Both the position numbers and the translations under genes were made by a program. Below are positions 27,201-35,200 of a stretch of 64,000 nucleotides of DNA, piece by piece. Below the pieces are notes generated by a model. It was given only the letters and a program-made list of their open reading frames with translations, made no database searches and was not told where the DNA came from. Each line of letters opens with the position of its first letter. The first letter of the stretch is position 1. Source of the DNA: Ovis canadensis (lineage: Eukaryota; Chordata; Mammalia; Artiodactyla; Bovidae); assembly GCF_042477335.2 (NCBI RefSeq), contig NC_091255.1, positions 48,586,501 to 48,650,500 on the forward strand, written 5' to 3'.

Positions 27201-28036
27201 TCAAGTTAACATTTTAATTAGGTGTCAGTGTCTCATTTGCTAATAGAATGAATACGTTTCTCACAAATTTTTATTTTCTATTTTCTGATTTTCTCCTCCA
27301 ACTTGAGATACACCTGCCATGTTCAAGGTTTTAGAAACACTTGTGGAGAAAACTGTTGAAAAGTTTAACACTGTGAAATTTTAGTTATCCCAAGGAAGTA
27401 TATATATCCCAATAATACTGAAAATTTGGGGGGAAGTGAGGATAGTTTAATAACTTTCAAAATTAATTCAAATGAAACTTTTCATGTGAACTTAATTTTT
27501 TGCTTTGAGTAAATAAGTTATTAGAAGATTGAGTACCAAGGGAAGCACAAATGCCATTACTTAAAAATTTACCTTCCCATATGACAGCATTTACCCTTAG
27601 GGGGTAAAAAAAGTCACCTTTCATCCTAAAGAAGTCACTCAGGTTAGCCCAATTCCAACGGACATTGAAGCCATGGACGAAAAAATCATGCAAAAGGATT
27701 AGTTATTCCACCTTAGGTTTGCTGCCATTTCAGGGACACCCCATAAGTACTCCTCCTCTGCAGAATCAGAGTTGACCCCTGACAACCCCTAAGAGGTAAA
27801 ACTGCGGAGAAATTATCACTGTCCAAAGTTAGGTTGGGGGTGGGGGAGAGGTAGCAAATGAGAGATGTATGAAAACCGACACGCTTTGCCCTCTGAAATG
27901 CCTATTATTTACTTTTGACAAAAGAAATAAATAGAAGCAAAACCGAGATTCAGAAGGAACTCTCTCTGCTGCGTGCACCGGTTGAGCATTTCAAAGACCC
28001 CTTAGAAAAGAAGCAGGCTGGAGGCTCACCTTCCAT
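6211..28036 (-). CDS. IKZF3: IKZF3 (Aiolos), 5' coding exons 1 and 2, partial gene
   Basis: IKZF3 is an Ikaros-family C2H2 zinc-finger transcription factor of the lymphocyte nucleus. Only the extreme N-terminus is in the window. Exon 1 contributes ATGGAAG (28030-28036) and exon 2 contributes 54 bases (6211-6264). Joined, they read [20 protein letters not shown], closely matching the human start [20 protein letters not shown]. The split aspartate codon (G in exon 1, AT in exon 2) joins in frame, with a GTGAGC donor and a TTGTTTCAG acceptor. DNA-binding and dimerisation fingers lie off the left edge. The gene is divergent from ZPBP2, as in human. I am confident of the identity; the transcription start is not determined. 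Confidence 0.92.
6600..8110. mobile_element. Ancient L1M-class LINE segment
   Basis: Diverged match to the mammalian L1M 3' region that contains ACTATATGCCTAGGTGTG (near 6854), CAGCTATTATTTCTTCAAATTC (near 6957) and AGTACGGGTCACATTTTCCTG (near 7550). It is interrupted by a BovA insertion at 7262-7391. Orientation not assigned with confidence. Confidence 0.72.
7262..7391 (+). mobile_element. BovA-type SINE monomer
   Basis: A 130 bp monomer: GGAAATGGCCACCCACTCCA, CTTGCCTGGAGAATCCCATG, then GTCAGACACAATTGTGTGAC. Flanked by the 11 bp duplication ATAGTCTCTCT at 7251-7261 and 7392-7402 within the old L1M. Confidence 0.92.
8488..8692 (-). mobile_element. Bov-tA2-type SINE
   Basis: Reverse complement of a full-length Bov-tA. 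The right end reads TGAGCCACCAGGGAAGCC (the tRNA-derived head inverted) and the left end carries GTCAGTCAGTCATGGCCGAC. The flanking direct repeat is imperfect (AAATAAG on both sides), so ends are approximate. Confidence 0.87.
8700..9600. repeat. Degenerate repetitive block of unclear family
   Basis: Purine-rich sequence in which a loose motif of the form GTCAGAGCCTGAGCAGGATG..AGGGCA recurs with variation (near 8895, 8981, 9148 and 9580). It is broken by the Bov-tA pair at 9214-9526. It may be an old LINE 3'UTR or LTR with internal repetition; I do not recognise the family. Confidence 0.45.
9214..9526 (-). mobile_element. Bov-tA SINE plus second partial Bov-tA in tandem
   Basis: A full antisense Bov-tA (9214-9408, ending GAGCCACCAGAGAAGCCC) is followed immediately by a second antisense head portion (9409-9526, ending GAGCTATCTGGGAAGCCC). 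The second unit lacks the BovB-like tail, so this is either a dimer or two insertions. Confidence 0.85.
10963..10989 (+). repeat. A-rich/(GAAA)n simple repeat
   Basis: A poly-A run passing into four GAAA units. Likely a decayed retroposon tail or microsatellite; no source element is identified upstream. Confidence 0.7.
11273..11395 (+). mobile_element. CHR-type tRNA SINE
   Basis: ACTTCCCTGGAAGTCCAGTG head, TTCAATCCCTGGTCAGGGAA B-box region, GATCCCACATGCTGTGGC, then an (AAAAG)n tail. A typical artiodactyl tRNA-derived SINE, not a tRNA gene: there is no cloverleaf and it ends in an A-rich tail. Confidence 0.87.
11885..12550 (+). mobile_element. L2 LINE 3' end split by a CHR SINE
   Basis: Old L2 3' region: CTTTTGCTCGTCCCTCTG, GTGTGCTCAAAAGTTACC, CAGAATGTAAACTTAATG and the terminal signature CTCAATAAATATTTGTTGAA at 12515-12534. 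A younger antisense CHR SINE sits at about 12185-12386. Confidence 0.8.
12185..12386 (-). mobile_element. CHR-type tRNA SINE
   Basis: Antisense: TATTTATTTATTTGGCTGTG, then TAGTTCCCTGACCAGGGATT and GGACCACCAGGGAAGTCCC. Approximate flanking repeat ATTTATTCATTTAAAA / ATTTGTTCACTTTTAAAA. Confidence 0.87.
12595..12898. mobile_element. hAT-Charlie-like DNA transposon remnant
   Basis: Contains AATAAAGTTTTATTGAAGCA, GCTGCTTCTGTATT, AGAGTTGAGTACTTGCAACA and AGAAAAAGTTTGTCAAGACC. Same family as the shorter copy at 5.7 kb but less internally deleted. Confidence 0.72.
12931..13130. mobile_element. Second hAT-like non-autonomous element with terminal inverted repeats
   Basis: Starts CACTGTCCAATACAATAGCC, continues with CTAGCCACATGTGCCAATTT and ends AGAAAGTTCTACTGAAGGGC. 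This matches a common mammalian hAT MITE type; subfamily not resolved. Confidence 0.65.
13514..13812 (+). mobile_element. Long CHR-type SINE
   Basis: GGGGCCTCCCAGGTGGCAGA head, then ACAACTACTGAGCTTGTGCT, GAAGCCACCACAATGAGAAG and a CAACCAAAAATAAAG end. Same long form as the copies at 39.7-41.0 and 44.2 kb. Confidence 0.87.
14095..14375 (+). mobile_element. L1 ORF2 internal fragment
   Basis: Sense L1 ORF2 segment: AAAGCCCAGGACCAGATGGC, TTCTATCAAACATTTAGAGA, CACCCTGATACCAAAACC. Truncated on both sides; frame broken. Confidence 0.82.
14935..15085 (+). mobile_element. Ruminant L1 3' end
   Basis: GGAGAATGGATATAAGTATA, GGCTGAGTCCCTCCAATG, ACTTGAAACTATCACAACAC and GGCTATGCTCCAACACAAAA, followed by an A-rich tail. 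Only the terminal 150 bases remain. Confidence 0.82.
16640..17850 (+). mobile_element. Old L1M ORF2 3' part
   Basis: Sense L1 ORF2 end: AAAACTACAACAATCAAATT, GCAAGTGTTGACAAGATGTG, ACAATGGAAACAAATCCAAT. Split by a Bov-tA2 at 17562-17783. Highly diverged, with many stops. Confidence 0.78.
17562..17783 (-). mobile_element. Bov-tA2-type SINE nested in L1M
   Basis: Antisense Bov-tA (GGGGATTCTCCAGGCAAGAA; right end GTGCCACCTGAGGAACCC). The 12 bp duplication TTTACTTGGTGT at 17550-17561 and 17784-17795 fixes the insertion. Confidence 0.93.
18064..18200 (+). mobile_element. CHR-type tRNA SINE
   Basis: GGAGTTCCTGGAGGTCCAGT head, TTCAATCCCTGGTCAGAGAA, then an A-rich tail with (AAAC)n. Confidence 0.86.
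18560..19640 (+). mobile_element. L2 LINE with BovB insertions
   Basis: Decayed L2 ORF2 reverse-transcriptase region (TTAAGGTCACTAACAAG, CTTACTTGATTTTCCAGC) followed by a 3' end GAATGAAGAATGAATGAAT. It is interrupted by a 40-odd base BovB 3' tip near 19005-19052 (GGACATGACTGAGCGACTGA) and by an antisense BovB at 19234-19520. Confidence 0.65.
19234..19520 (-). mobile_element. BovB LINE 3' fragment
   Basis: CAGTTCAGTTCAGTCGCTCA at its 3' end and the antisense of the BovB C-terminal coding segment, ending CACCCAGGACTG. 5'-truncated. Confidence 0.9.
19782..20798 (+). mobile_element. BovB LINE, 5'-truncated, 1 kb with a 276-codon open frame
   Basis: Encodes the reverse-transcriptase C-terminal half of Bov[15 protein letters not shown], the catalytic YADDT box near residue 73 of the open frame at 19809-20639, then [20 protein letters not shown]. 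The 3' end is the (ACTGA)n-like tip GACTGAACTGAACTGAACTG. The frame closes before the usual ORF end and the endonuclease and N-terminal half are missing, so it is not autonomous. Confidence 0.93.
20858..21032. mobile_element. MER5A-like hAT MITE
   Basis: TTTTCAAACTGTGGGCC start, AGGAATCTCATTAAAATGCA, TGATTCAGCATGTCTGGCC, then GCTACTGGTCCATACACCAC. This resembles the MER5A consensus from memory. Confidence 0.7.
21249..21408 (+). mobile_element. Bov-tA2-type SINE, head-truncated
   Basis: CCCTGGGTTGGGAAGATCCC, then the BovB-like tail ending GACACAACTGAATGACTAAC and an (AC)n microsatellite tail. The first part of the tRNA head is missing. Confidence 0.87.
21683..21727. mobile_element. Mariner terminal-repeat remnant (hairpin)
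   Basis: GGGTTGGTCAAAAGGAACCC followed within 10 bases by AAACTTTTTGGCCAACCC. The two arms are inverted copies of the mariner-type end known from ruminant Tc1/mariner elements; the interior is gone. Confidence 0.75.
23550..23576 (+). repeat. (TA)n microsatellite
   Basis: About 13 uninterrupted TA units. A likely length-polymorphic site. Confidence 0.95.
24425..24530 (-). mobile_element. CHR-type tRNA SINE
   Basis: Antisense: GTTAGCTCCCTGACCGGGGA, TCGAACCTGCACCCCTGCAG, CTTAACCACTGGACC and AGGGAAGTC. Confidence 0.85.
25390..25547 (-). mobile_element. CHR-type tRNA SINE
   Basis: Antisense: ATTTATTTATTTAGCTGCAC, GGCATGTGGGATCTTCATTC, GACCACCAGGGAAATCCC. Confidence 0.86.
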
Positions 28037-28335
28037 CTCGCCGCCGGGCTGGGCTGGAGCTGCCGCTCTGGCTACCCAGCCGCTCCACGTGCTCCTGCCT
28101 TCGCCGGGACGCAGCGTGCAGCTGGCGGGAGATTCGCAGCTCGCAGCTGGCGGGAGATTCCCAGCGCGGGGAGTCCCCGGGATCCGGGCGCCGCGTCGGC
28201 GCAGATTGAAAGGGGCAGGAGCCGGCGACCGGACTGTGCGCGGGGTTACAGCGGCGCTGGCTGGCGGCGGCTTTAAAGGACGCTCACCGCCAAGGTATCT
28301 ACTGCGCCTCCAGCCGCCTTTTGAATGTCAAAGCC
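27960..28335 (-). promoter_or_regulatory. IKZF3: IKZF3 GC-rich promoter and 5'UTR block
   Basis: A sharply bounded GC- and CpG-rich island in AT-rich surroundings, containing the IKZF3 initiator ATG at 28034-28036 (minus) with the upstream context CGGCGGCGAG. The 5'UTR and start site probably lie within 28037-28330, but no TATA box fixes the start. It includes an 18 bp direct repeat GCAGCTGGCGGGAGATTC (28118-28135 and 28145-28162). An open frame on the plus strand here (about 27915-28349) is attributable to high GC and is not called a gene. Confidence 0.75.
28030..28036 (-). CDS. IKZF3: IKZF3 coding part of exon 1
   Basis: Seven coding bases, ATGGAAG, followed on the minus strand by the donor GTGAGCC. 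The phase (one trailing base) exactly fits exon 2 at 6211-6264, which begins with two bases of the split Asp codon. The rest of exon 1 is 5'UTR. Confidence 0.87.
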
Positions 28336-28339
28336 GAGA

Positions 28340-31300
28340 ACCCCAGTAGGAAGGAAATGGCAAGACAGTAAATTGTCTCCAAATGTCTATTTTAGAAGGA
28401 TAATGGAGAAGAGAGTAATATCACATGGCGGGAGGGAGGATCTGGATTGCTTTCTTGCAAGTCTAAGTTCAAAGAGGTTTGTCTTGAGCAAAATCTGTAA
28501 CTTTTGATCTAGATTCAGGGATGATAGCCACAAATACCATCAATGAGCACTCTATTAAATGTAATAGGTTCTTCTTCCTCAACTTTTCATCTCACATAAT
28601 AAAAGTTCTTGGTCCAAGTTTTCAGGAGGTTCTAAGACAGTTCCAAAGAGTGTTGGCACTTTCATCAACTCAACTTTCAATTTTGGAAGCAATATTCTCA
28701 CTTTATTTTCCCTTTTGGAAACTGCTTGGTTTATTTCCCACCACTCACAAAACACTACACATTGTATTTATGTGTGTTTATTTTCTACTACCTTAGCTTC
28801 TTCCTAATAGGATCTGAGACAGCTTACAAAAATACATATATAAGGTATCAGTACTAAGAGATTGGGGTGGGAAGGGGAAGATACACTAAAGACAGTAAAA
28901 TGTTAGTTGTACAGAGTGAACATCTTTTCCCAACAATCCTTCCCACATTATAGAGATGAAGCACACATTTGACTATAGGGAGAGGGAAGGGGACGTGAAC
29001 ATATAATTTTTAAACAACAGAATTTTTCTTCACACTTAAGTTGAAGTTACCCAGTATGTTAAACATGTAAATGATTCTCAAAAAGACCATTTTGCCTTTG
29101 TTAGAAACGTATGTGGTTGGTATATACAAGTATATTTGAGACAAGGTTGGGAGTTTACGCATCAGAAGTCCACACCAGAGTAAACCCATTCTTATCCAGT
29201 TAAAGAATACATATTGTAATTTTACGAATTTTAGTTTATTTTAAATACGCCTTGGTATAGGAAATATATATATAGATATAGGTACATAATTTTTAAATGA
29301 GTTAATAACTTGTACTGGCTTTGTTTTACAATTATGGCACCATGACAACATCTCTATAACGTGTATGGGATGGAGTTCTACAGGATAATAACAATTTCGG
29401 AGAAATACTCTAAACACTAGGTCTAATTTTAGTATCGAAAGGGGAAATTTGTTGTTTGTTAGTTTCTAAAGGCAAAAATAGCACATCAAAAGTAGCAGAA
29501 GAGGAACTGTAAAATTTCACAGGGATGGTGTAAGGATGAATAGTTATTTGGTTATTAAGTTTTAGAAGGTGTTTAGCTTCCATTACAATGTTCTTTATAC
29601 TTATCAATGGCATGTGTTACTACTCTGTGAATAATTAGCTCAGTATTGAGTATTTCAGACTCAAAAACGTGATACTTAAGGGGATTAAAAGTAAGTGGGT
29701 AAAATAATTGATGCAGCTATTTCACCCTCAAGGAGGTAGAGCATAAATCCCCACTCCTTAAGTGTGCAATACGCTTTTCGGTGTTTCTAGTGGCCTAGTG
29801 ATTAGGATTCCGGGCTTTCACTGCCATGGCCTGGGTTTAATCCCTGGTCAGGGAACTGAGATCCCACAAGCCATACAAAGCACCCCACCCCCAAAAAAAG
29901 GTTTGTTTGTTTGTTTTTAAAATAATGGTATTCACATAGTGACATCCTTCCAAAGATTACAGTATGAAAAGGTATAGGAAAGAGAGTAACTTTATATGAC
30001 AGAAACCAGACAAATACTACCTCAGGCAGGTGATCAAGTTAACAACAACAATGATATAAGGCATGTGACAGTATGTGCCTTTGATATATACTTGAATATG
30101 GTACTTCACCTCCATAGCCTTCCATCCTTAAACCCTAACCTAGAGGGTTAACTTAGGACTGGTTAAGCTCCAGTCTAACCTAGAGGCATTCTGCAAAGAG
30201 CCTGACCAGTTCAGATCAAGTCAATGTCATCTCAAAACCCATTAACTGTCAAGGTCATCAAAACCAAGAAATGTCTGAGTAACTGTCACCGCTAAGGAGA
30301 CTTGATGACTAAATGTAACAAGGGATCCTGACTGGGATCCTGGAGCAGAAAAAGGCCATTAGGTAAAAACTAAGGAAATCTGAATCAAGTATGGACTTTA
30401 TTTAATAAGGTATCAGTATTGGTCATTACTTGTGAGAAAGGTATCATAACAAATGTAAGATGTTAATTGTAAGGAAATAGGTGGGCATACATGAGAACTC
30501 GGTACTATCTTCACAATTTTTCTGTAAATGTAAAACTATTCTAAAATTAAAAGTTAGTTTTAAAACAGTAGATGGATTCTTTGAACAAATCACTACTCAT
30601 TTGGTTAAGTCTCTTCTTATAGTATTCAAAGTTGATCACAGAGGGTTTACAAGGATCAATTACTTATAACTGGGAAGCTAATAAAACGCTGTGGGTTTAA
30701 TGATAAACTTCCAGGGAATCAGAGATAATGCCTAAATTTGTCTTTATTATCATTACTTTAAGAAGGGAACAGTTGAGACTAAACCATGAATCTAGACACG
30801 GTAACTGACAAGGGTGGATCTGACTCACCGAATCACATTTCATGGTTTATGCTATGTAGTAACATTAACAGTGACTAAAACTGAAATCACTGACAAAGGC
30901 TGCTCCTGGACCATCTGAGATAGTCCAAGTACTGACTCGGCTCAAAGGAAATAAAACTGAAAACTCTTGATCTCACCCCAAATAATCATTCTGCACCCTG
31001 TCTGAACCTTGGGCTCTCTACCCACCAGCCTACTCAAAACCACGACGGAGGGTGTCCCGCTGCTAAGAAACAGACAATACGCAGGGCTTTCCAGGCCACT
31101 AAATGAGTAGCCAAGAAGGAACCATGAAAGACACTGGCCTGGTCTCTTTTGGAGCTCGCTGATATTGACTGAGCATCTACCCTGCAAAAAAAGCATTTGG
31201 AGATCTTGCCTTTCAACTGGGCTCGTGTTTTTGTTTTTGTTAAAGCAGTCTTACTTCACAACCCCGGATACACTTGTAAGTGGAGTCTCTCAACATCGTA

Positions 31301-31560
31301 TGATACTGAAAATGAAGGTTAAACGTTCCTCTAGAGTGCAAAGCCCTGGAGACGCCTTGTTGGTGCACTAGTTCTTCGGGTTCTTCATTCTGTGGGTTAG
31401 AACACAGGTGGGTGAAAACTGGGAGTTAAGAATTTGAAAAAGATTGTGCACACAGTTTCAGACAATTCATAAGAAAGGCATAGGGGCACGTGGGGCTCTC
31501 TGCTTCCTGTGAAGTGGAAGCTTCTCCTTCCTCAGATCCTAATGTAATCTCATCCCCTAT
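28340..31560. other. IKZF3-ZPBP2 intergenic interval (head to head)
   Basis: Between two divergent promoters. It holds one plus-strand CHR SINE (29785-29900) and an old LINE-like 3' end near 30380-30560 (AACTCGGTACTATCTTCAC, then CTAAAATTAAAAG). Otherwise I see no exon, RNA gene or strong repeat. In human the corresponding interval carries regulatory variation, but nothing in the bases identifies an element here. Confidence 0.6.
29785..29900 (+). mobile_element. CHR-type tRNA SINE
   Basis: TTTCTAGTGGCCTAGTGATT head, GGGTTTAATCCCTGGTCAGG, GATCCCACAAGCCATAC, A-rich tail. Confidence 0.86.
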
Positions 31561-31579
31561 CCGCCCTATCCCACTGCGC

Positions 31580-32210
31580 CCACCGCGTTCCTCTGATCGA
31601 TTTCTTCAGCTCCTAGACTAAGGAAATGACTAAAACGCCAACGCTTTTCTTCTCTCACCGACTGCCCAGCGAACTAAGCGGACAAGAGCGCAGGAAAATG
31701 GCGCCAGATTGGAGGCGCGAAGCACCGGAAGCGTCCGCATGACAGCGACCGCGTGCGCGCGAGGGGCGGGGCGCTCGCCTCCCGTGCACCTGCCAGGGCC
31801 CTGCCCTCTGCACAAGCCCCGCCCCCAGCCCCACCCACGCGCGACAGGCCGCGGAGCACGCTCGCGCTCTCCTGCGCGTCCGCTCCCTTTGTAGCTACGC
31901 ACGGTAGGGGAGCGGACCCTGGCGGTTTGCTCCGCTCGGTGGAGAGATGGGGAGGCGTGGCGCTGGGGCTGAGGTAGGAAGGAGCCCGCCCCTCGACGCC
32001 TAACCCTCCCGCGACGCTAGCCCCTGAGTCGTGATGCGAGCGTGGGTCCTACTCTCCGCGGTGCTCTGGTACCTCACAGGAGGTGGGGCTCCTCCCGCCC
32101 GGCCCCCAGGCTTTCCGCAGCTTCCCGGTCCAGCCTCCCCGCTTCGCCCCGCCCCGCCCCAGTCTGAGCTCAGGCTCCGCTTCCACTTGGTCAGTGGGGT
32201 TTGTTTTTTT
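31580..32210 (+). promoter_or_regulatory. ZPBP2: CpG-island promoter of ZPBP2
   Basis: A dense CpG block covering the upstream region, exon 1 and the whole of intron 1 of ZPBP2. Visible candidate sites: a YY1-like AAATGGCGCC (31696-31705), an inverted CCAAT (ATTGG, 31708-31712), an ETS-type ACCGGAAGCG (31724-31733), and GC boxes GGGGCGGGGC (31763-31772) and GCCCCGCCCCC (31816-31826). There are more CCCCGCCCC copies near 32147-32160 inside intron 1. No TATA box, so dispersed initiation is likely. Site calls are by eye; function is inferred. Confidence 0.7.
32034..32082 (+). CDS. ZPBP2: ZPBP2 coding exon 1
   Basis: ATG plus 15 codons ([16 protein letters not shown]) and one base, ending at the donor GTGGGG. 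It encodes the signal peptide. The start context has G at -3. The donor is weak, but intron 1 is only 141 bp and the phase is required by exon 2. Confidence 0.88.
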
Positions 32211-35200
32211 TTTTCCTCCGCAGTTGGATGGCAGCGTAATTCCGAACGCACTGAGAAAGGTTTCATTTATGGCAAGCCGGGACACCCAGGTAATGAGGAC
32301 CTCTTCACTCGCAGAGTCCATCCGAAAAGCCGGGGTCCCCGTGGCTCTGCTGAGGTTTTTCCCGAGCGAGGAAATGCAGCAGAAAGTTATAGAACGTGTA
32401 CTGTGTGCTCTGCACTTCCTGGAGGTTGTTTCATCCTTACAGCAACGCCACTGCGCCTCAGTTGCGTAAAGAAGAATCTCGCCTCAAGAAGCACGGCTCG
32501 TGAGGAGCTAAGATTCAATTTATAGCTCTTTCTCTGATACCACCTCTCTTCAGAATGTCCCTGCTGGTTTGCAACCTGCGAGGCCAGCTCAGAGGAGTGA
32601 TTTCCGGGGCTGGAAGTCCCTCTGTTTGGAATGTCGTTATCCCTTCATTAACTAGAACTCCTACACATCATTTCCGGCTCCGCTCAGATGTCATTTGTCA
32701 CTGTGATAAAACTTTCACACACTCCCTAAGGAAAATCAGTCACACAGCTAACTTTAGATGACTTTGGGCCGGTTCGTAGCGTTGGTTACATTTGGGATCA
32801 CTCTGTTTTTGGAGCCCCTCCCCCTCCGTGCCACCGCCGAATTGTGGTACGGTATCTTCTTTATAGGTTCAGAGCCCGGTGTTCAGCAGGCTTTATAATT
32901 ACCATCTTATGGGACAGTATTGTTCAAAGCACATTGTTGCTGCTTCCATCAAATCCGAGATGGAGTAGGAATTGCAGAAAATCTTCTTTATGTGTCCCAC
33001 ATAGACTGAATTATTGTTCCTAACAGAGGACACTTACAGCTAAATATCACATTTGCCTTGGGGATGATAATGATCATCTTTAAAATAGTTTTGCAAGCAA
33101 AAATTTCCTTTTCTGATCTTTAAGGTGATTCTACCAACGCTTCAAATTTTTTTGATTCTAGTTCTTCTGAATCTGTACACTAAAATGTATTATGTACATT
33201 TTTATAAACACTATACTAGCACAGAAAAAAAAATGACTCTGGCAGTCTAGAGTTTTAAAAGTCTATGAGAAGTAAAAAGGACTTTAGTTCTCCAAGTGTT
33301 ATAATGATATGCTGATTTTTAAAACCGTGAAATCCAAAGATAACTAATCAAAGTAACTTTGGGACAAAATGGTAGGAAGTGTGTTTATTAATTTAAAATT
33401 TGCTATATAACGTAGTTATATACTGTTTTATTTGTCATAGTGAAAGTATATGTAAAATTACATCACAACAGCCCAGTCCTTGTCTGTATGGACTTTAAAC
33501 GTGCGGAAAAAGAAACAGTGGACCCCACCTATTTATGGGTTGGGCCTAATGAAAAGCCATTATCAGGTAAGTTATTTGATTTTAATATCTTCCTTTTTTA
33601 ATGATGCCAACCTTTTTTAAGAAAAGCACTATTATTTATGAGAATGAAAAAGCTGTAACTTAATTTTAACTGAAGTTACTTACTCAGTATTTAGACAGTC
33701 ATAACCTCGTCTGTGCCTTATTTTCTCCTTATTCATAAAACTGAAGCAATAATTTTTGTACCTTTCCTCCCAAAGCCTTATTAGTTCAGAAGTTTTTATA
33801 GAACCTAAAATTTATCTTTGCAGCATCTGTGATAGGAAATGAGGTAACTAATTTGTAATTTTTCATGATGTTAGAAGGGTGTCTTAGAATGTAAGGATTA
33901 TTAATTTCTATCATATGTGAAGAAATTGCATTGTACTATAAGGTACTATAATCTCATTTACTGAATTACTGGTATAAATAAATTGAAATTAGATGCCAAG
34001 AATTGAATTAAAGAAAACCAAAATATATTTCAAAATTGTACTTATCGTGTGGTTTTCCATTGAGTAATACAGCAGAATTAAGACTGTTGAATTCGTGAAG
34101 TTAAAATTGTCCATTAATTTATAAACTTTCATATGTATTTGTAACCCCAAGTTTACTAAATAGTGTTTGAATTGTTACATGTTAAATAACCAACTCATTT
34201 ACTCTTTCTGTTTAGGAAGTAATAGAATAAATATAACTAATACAGGAAAGCTGACGGTGAAAGACTTTCTGGAGCCTTTGTCTGGACTTTATACTTGCAG
34301 TTTTTCATATAAGACTATCAAAGCAGAAACCCAAGAAGAAAAGGTAGTAAAGCAGAGATATGACTTTATGATCTTTGGTAAGAATATAGGCACATTTTAA
34401 CTTATACATTTAGTTTGGATCAGAATTAAGTATATGGTTTCTTCATTTAGTATAAATGAGTCTGTTATATATAATCAGTATGGCTTATAGAGTATTTTAA
34501 ATGTGGCTGGTTCAAATAGGAAAAGGAGTATGTCAAGGCTGTATATTGTTACCCTGCTTATTTAACTTATATGCAGAGTACATCATGAGAAACGCTGGGC
34601 TGGAGGAGCACAAACGCTGGGCTGGAATCAGGGTTGCCGGGAGAAATATCAATAACCTCAGATATGCAGATGACACCACCCTTATGGCAGAAAGTGAAGA
34701 AAAACTAAAGAGCCTCTTGATGAAAGTGAAAGAGGAGAGTGAAAAAGTTGGCTAAAGCCCAACATTCAGAAAACTAAGATCATGGCATCCAGTCCCATCA
34801 CTTCATGGGAAATAGATGGGGAAACAGTGGCTGACTTTATTTTGGGGGGCTCCAAAGTCACTGCAGTTGGTGATTGCAGCCATGAAATTGAAAGACACTT
34901 ACTCTTTGGAAGGAAAGTTATGACCAACCTAGACAGCATATTATAAAGCAGAGACATTACTTTGTCAACAAAGGTCTGTCTAGTCAAGGCTATCGTTTTT
35001 CCAGTGGTCATGTATGGATGTGAGAGTTGGACTATAAAGAAGGCTGAGCGCTGAAGAATTGATGCTTTTGAACTGTGGTGTTGGAGAAGACTCTTGAGAG
35101 TCCCTTGGACTGCAAGGAGATCCAACCAGTCCATTCTAAAGGAGATCAGTCCTGGGTGTTCATTGGAAGGACTGATGTTGAAGCTGAAACTCCAATACTT

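Larger units (their letters stand above)
6265..28029 (-). other. IKZF3: IKZF3 intron 1 (21.8 kb)
   Basis: Bounded by the GTGAGC donor at 28029 and the CAG acceptor at 6265. It holds the repeats listed separately. Stretches at 9.95-11.2, 15.1-16.6, 21.8-24.4 and 25.55-27.9 kb are AT-rich and show no coding exon or RNA gene I can support. First introns often hold enhancers, but sequence alone gives no specific evidence for one here. Confidence 0.8.

Noticed and set aside
27915-28349. 144-codon plus-strand open frame in the GC-rich block
   Set aside because: Overlaps the IKZF3 promoter/exon 1 in antisense; no recognisable protein features, and long frames are common by chance in GC-rich DNA.
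31630-31977. Arg/Pro/Ala-rich open frames on both strands in the ZPBP2 CpG island
   Set aside because: Low-complexity translations of CpG-rich DNA with no family similarity.
32031-32525. Continuous 164-codon frame from a GTG start as the ZPBP2 N-terminus
   Set aside because: It reads through intron 1 and past exon 2. Splicing at 32082/32224 and 32289 restores the conserved ZPBP2 protein; GTG is not a normal initiator here.
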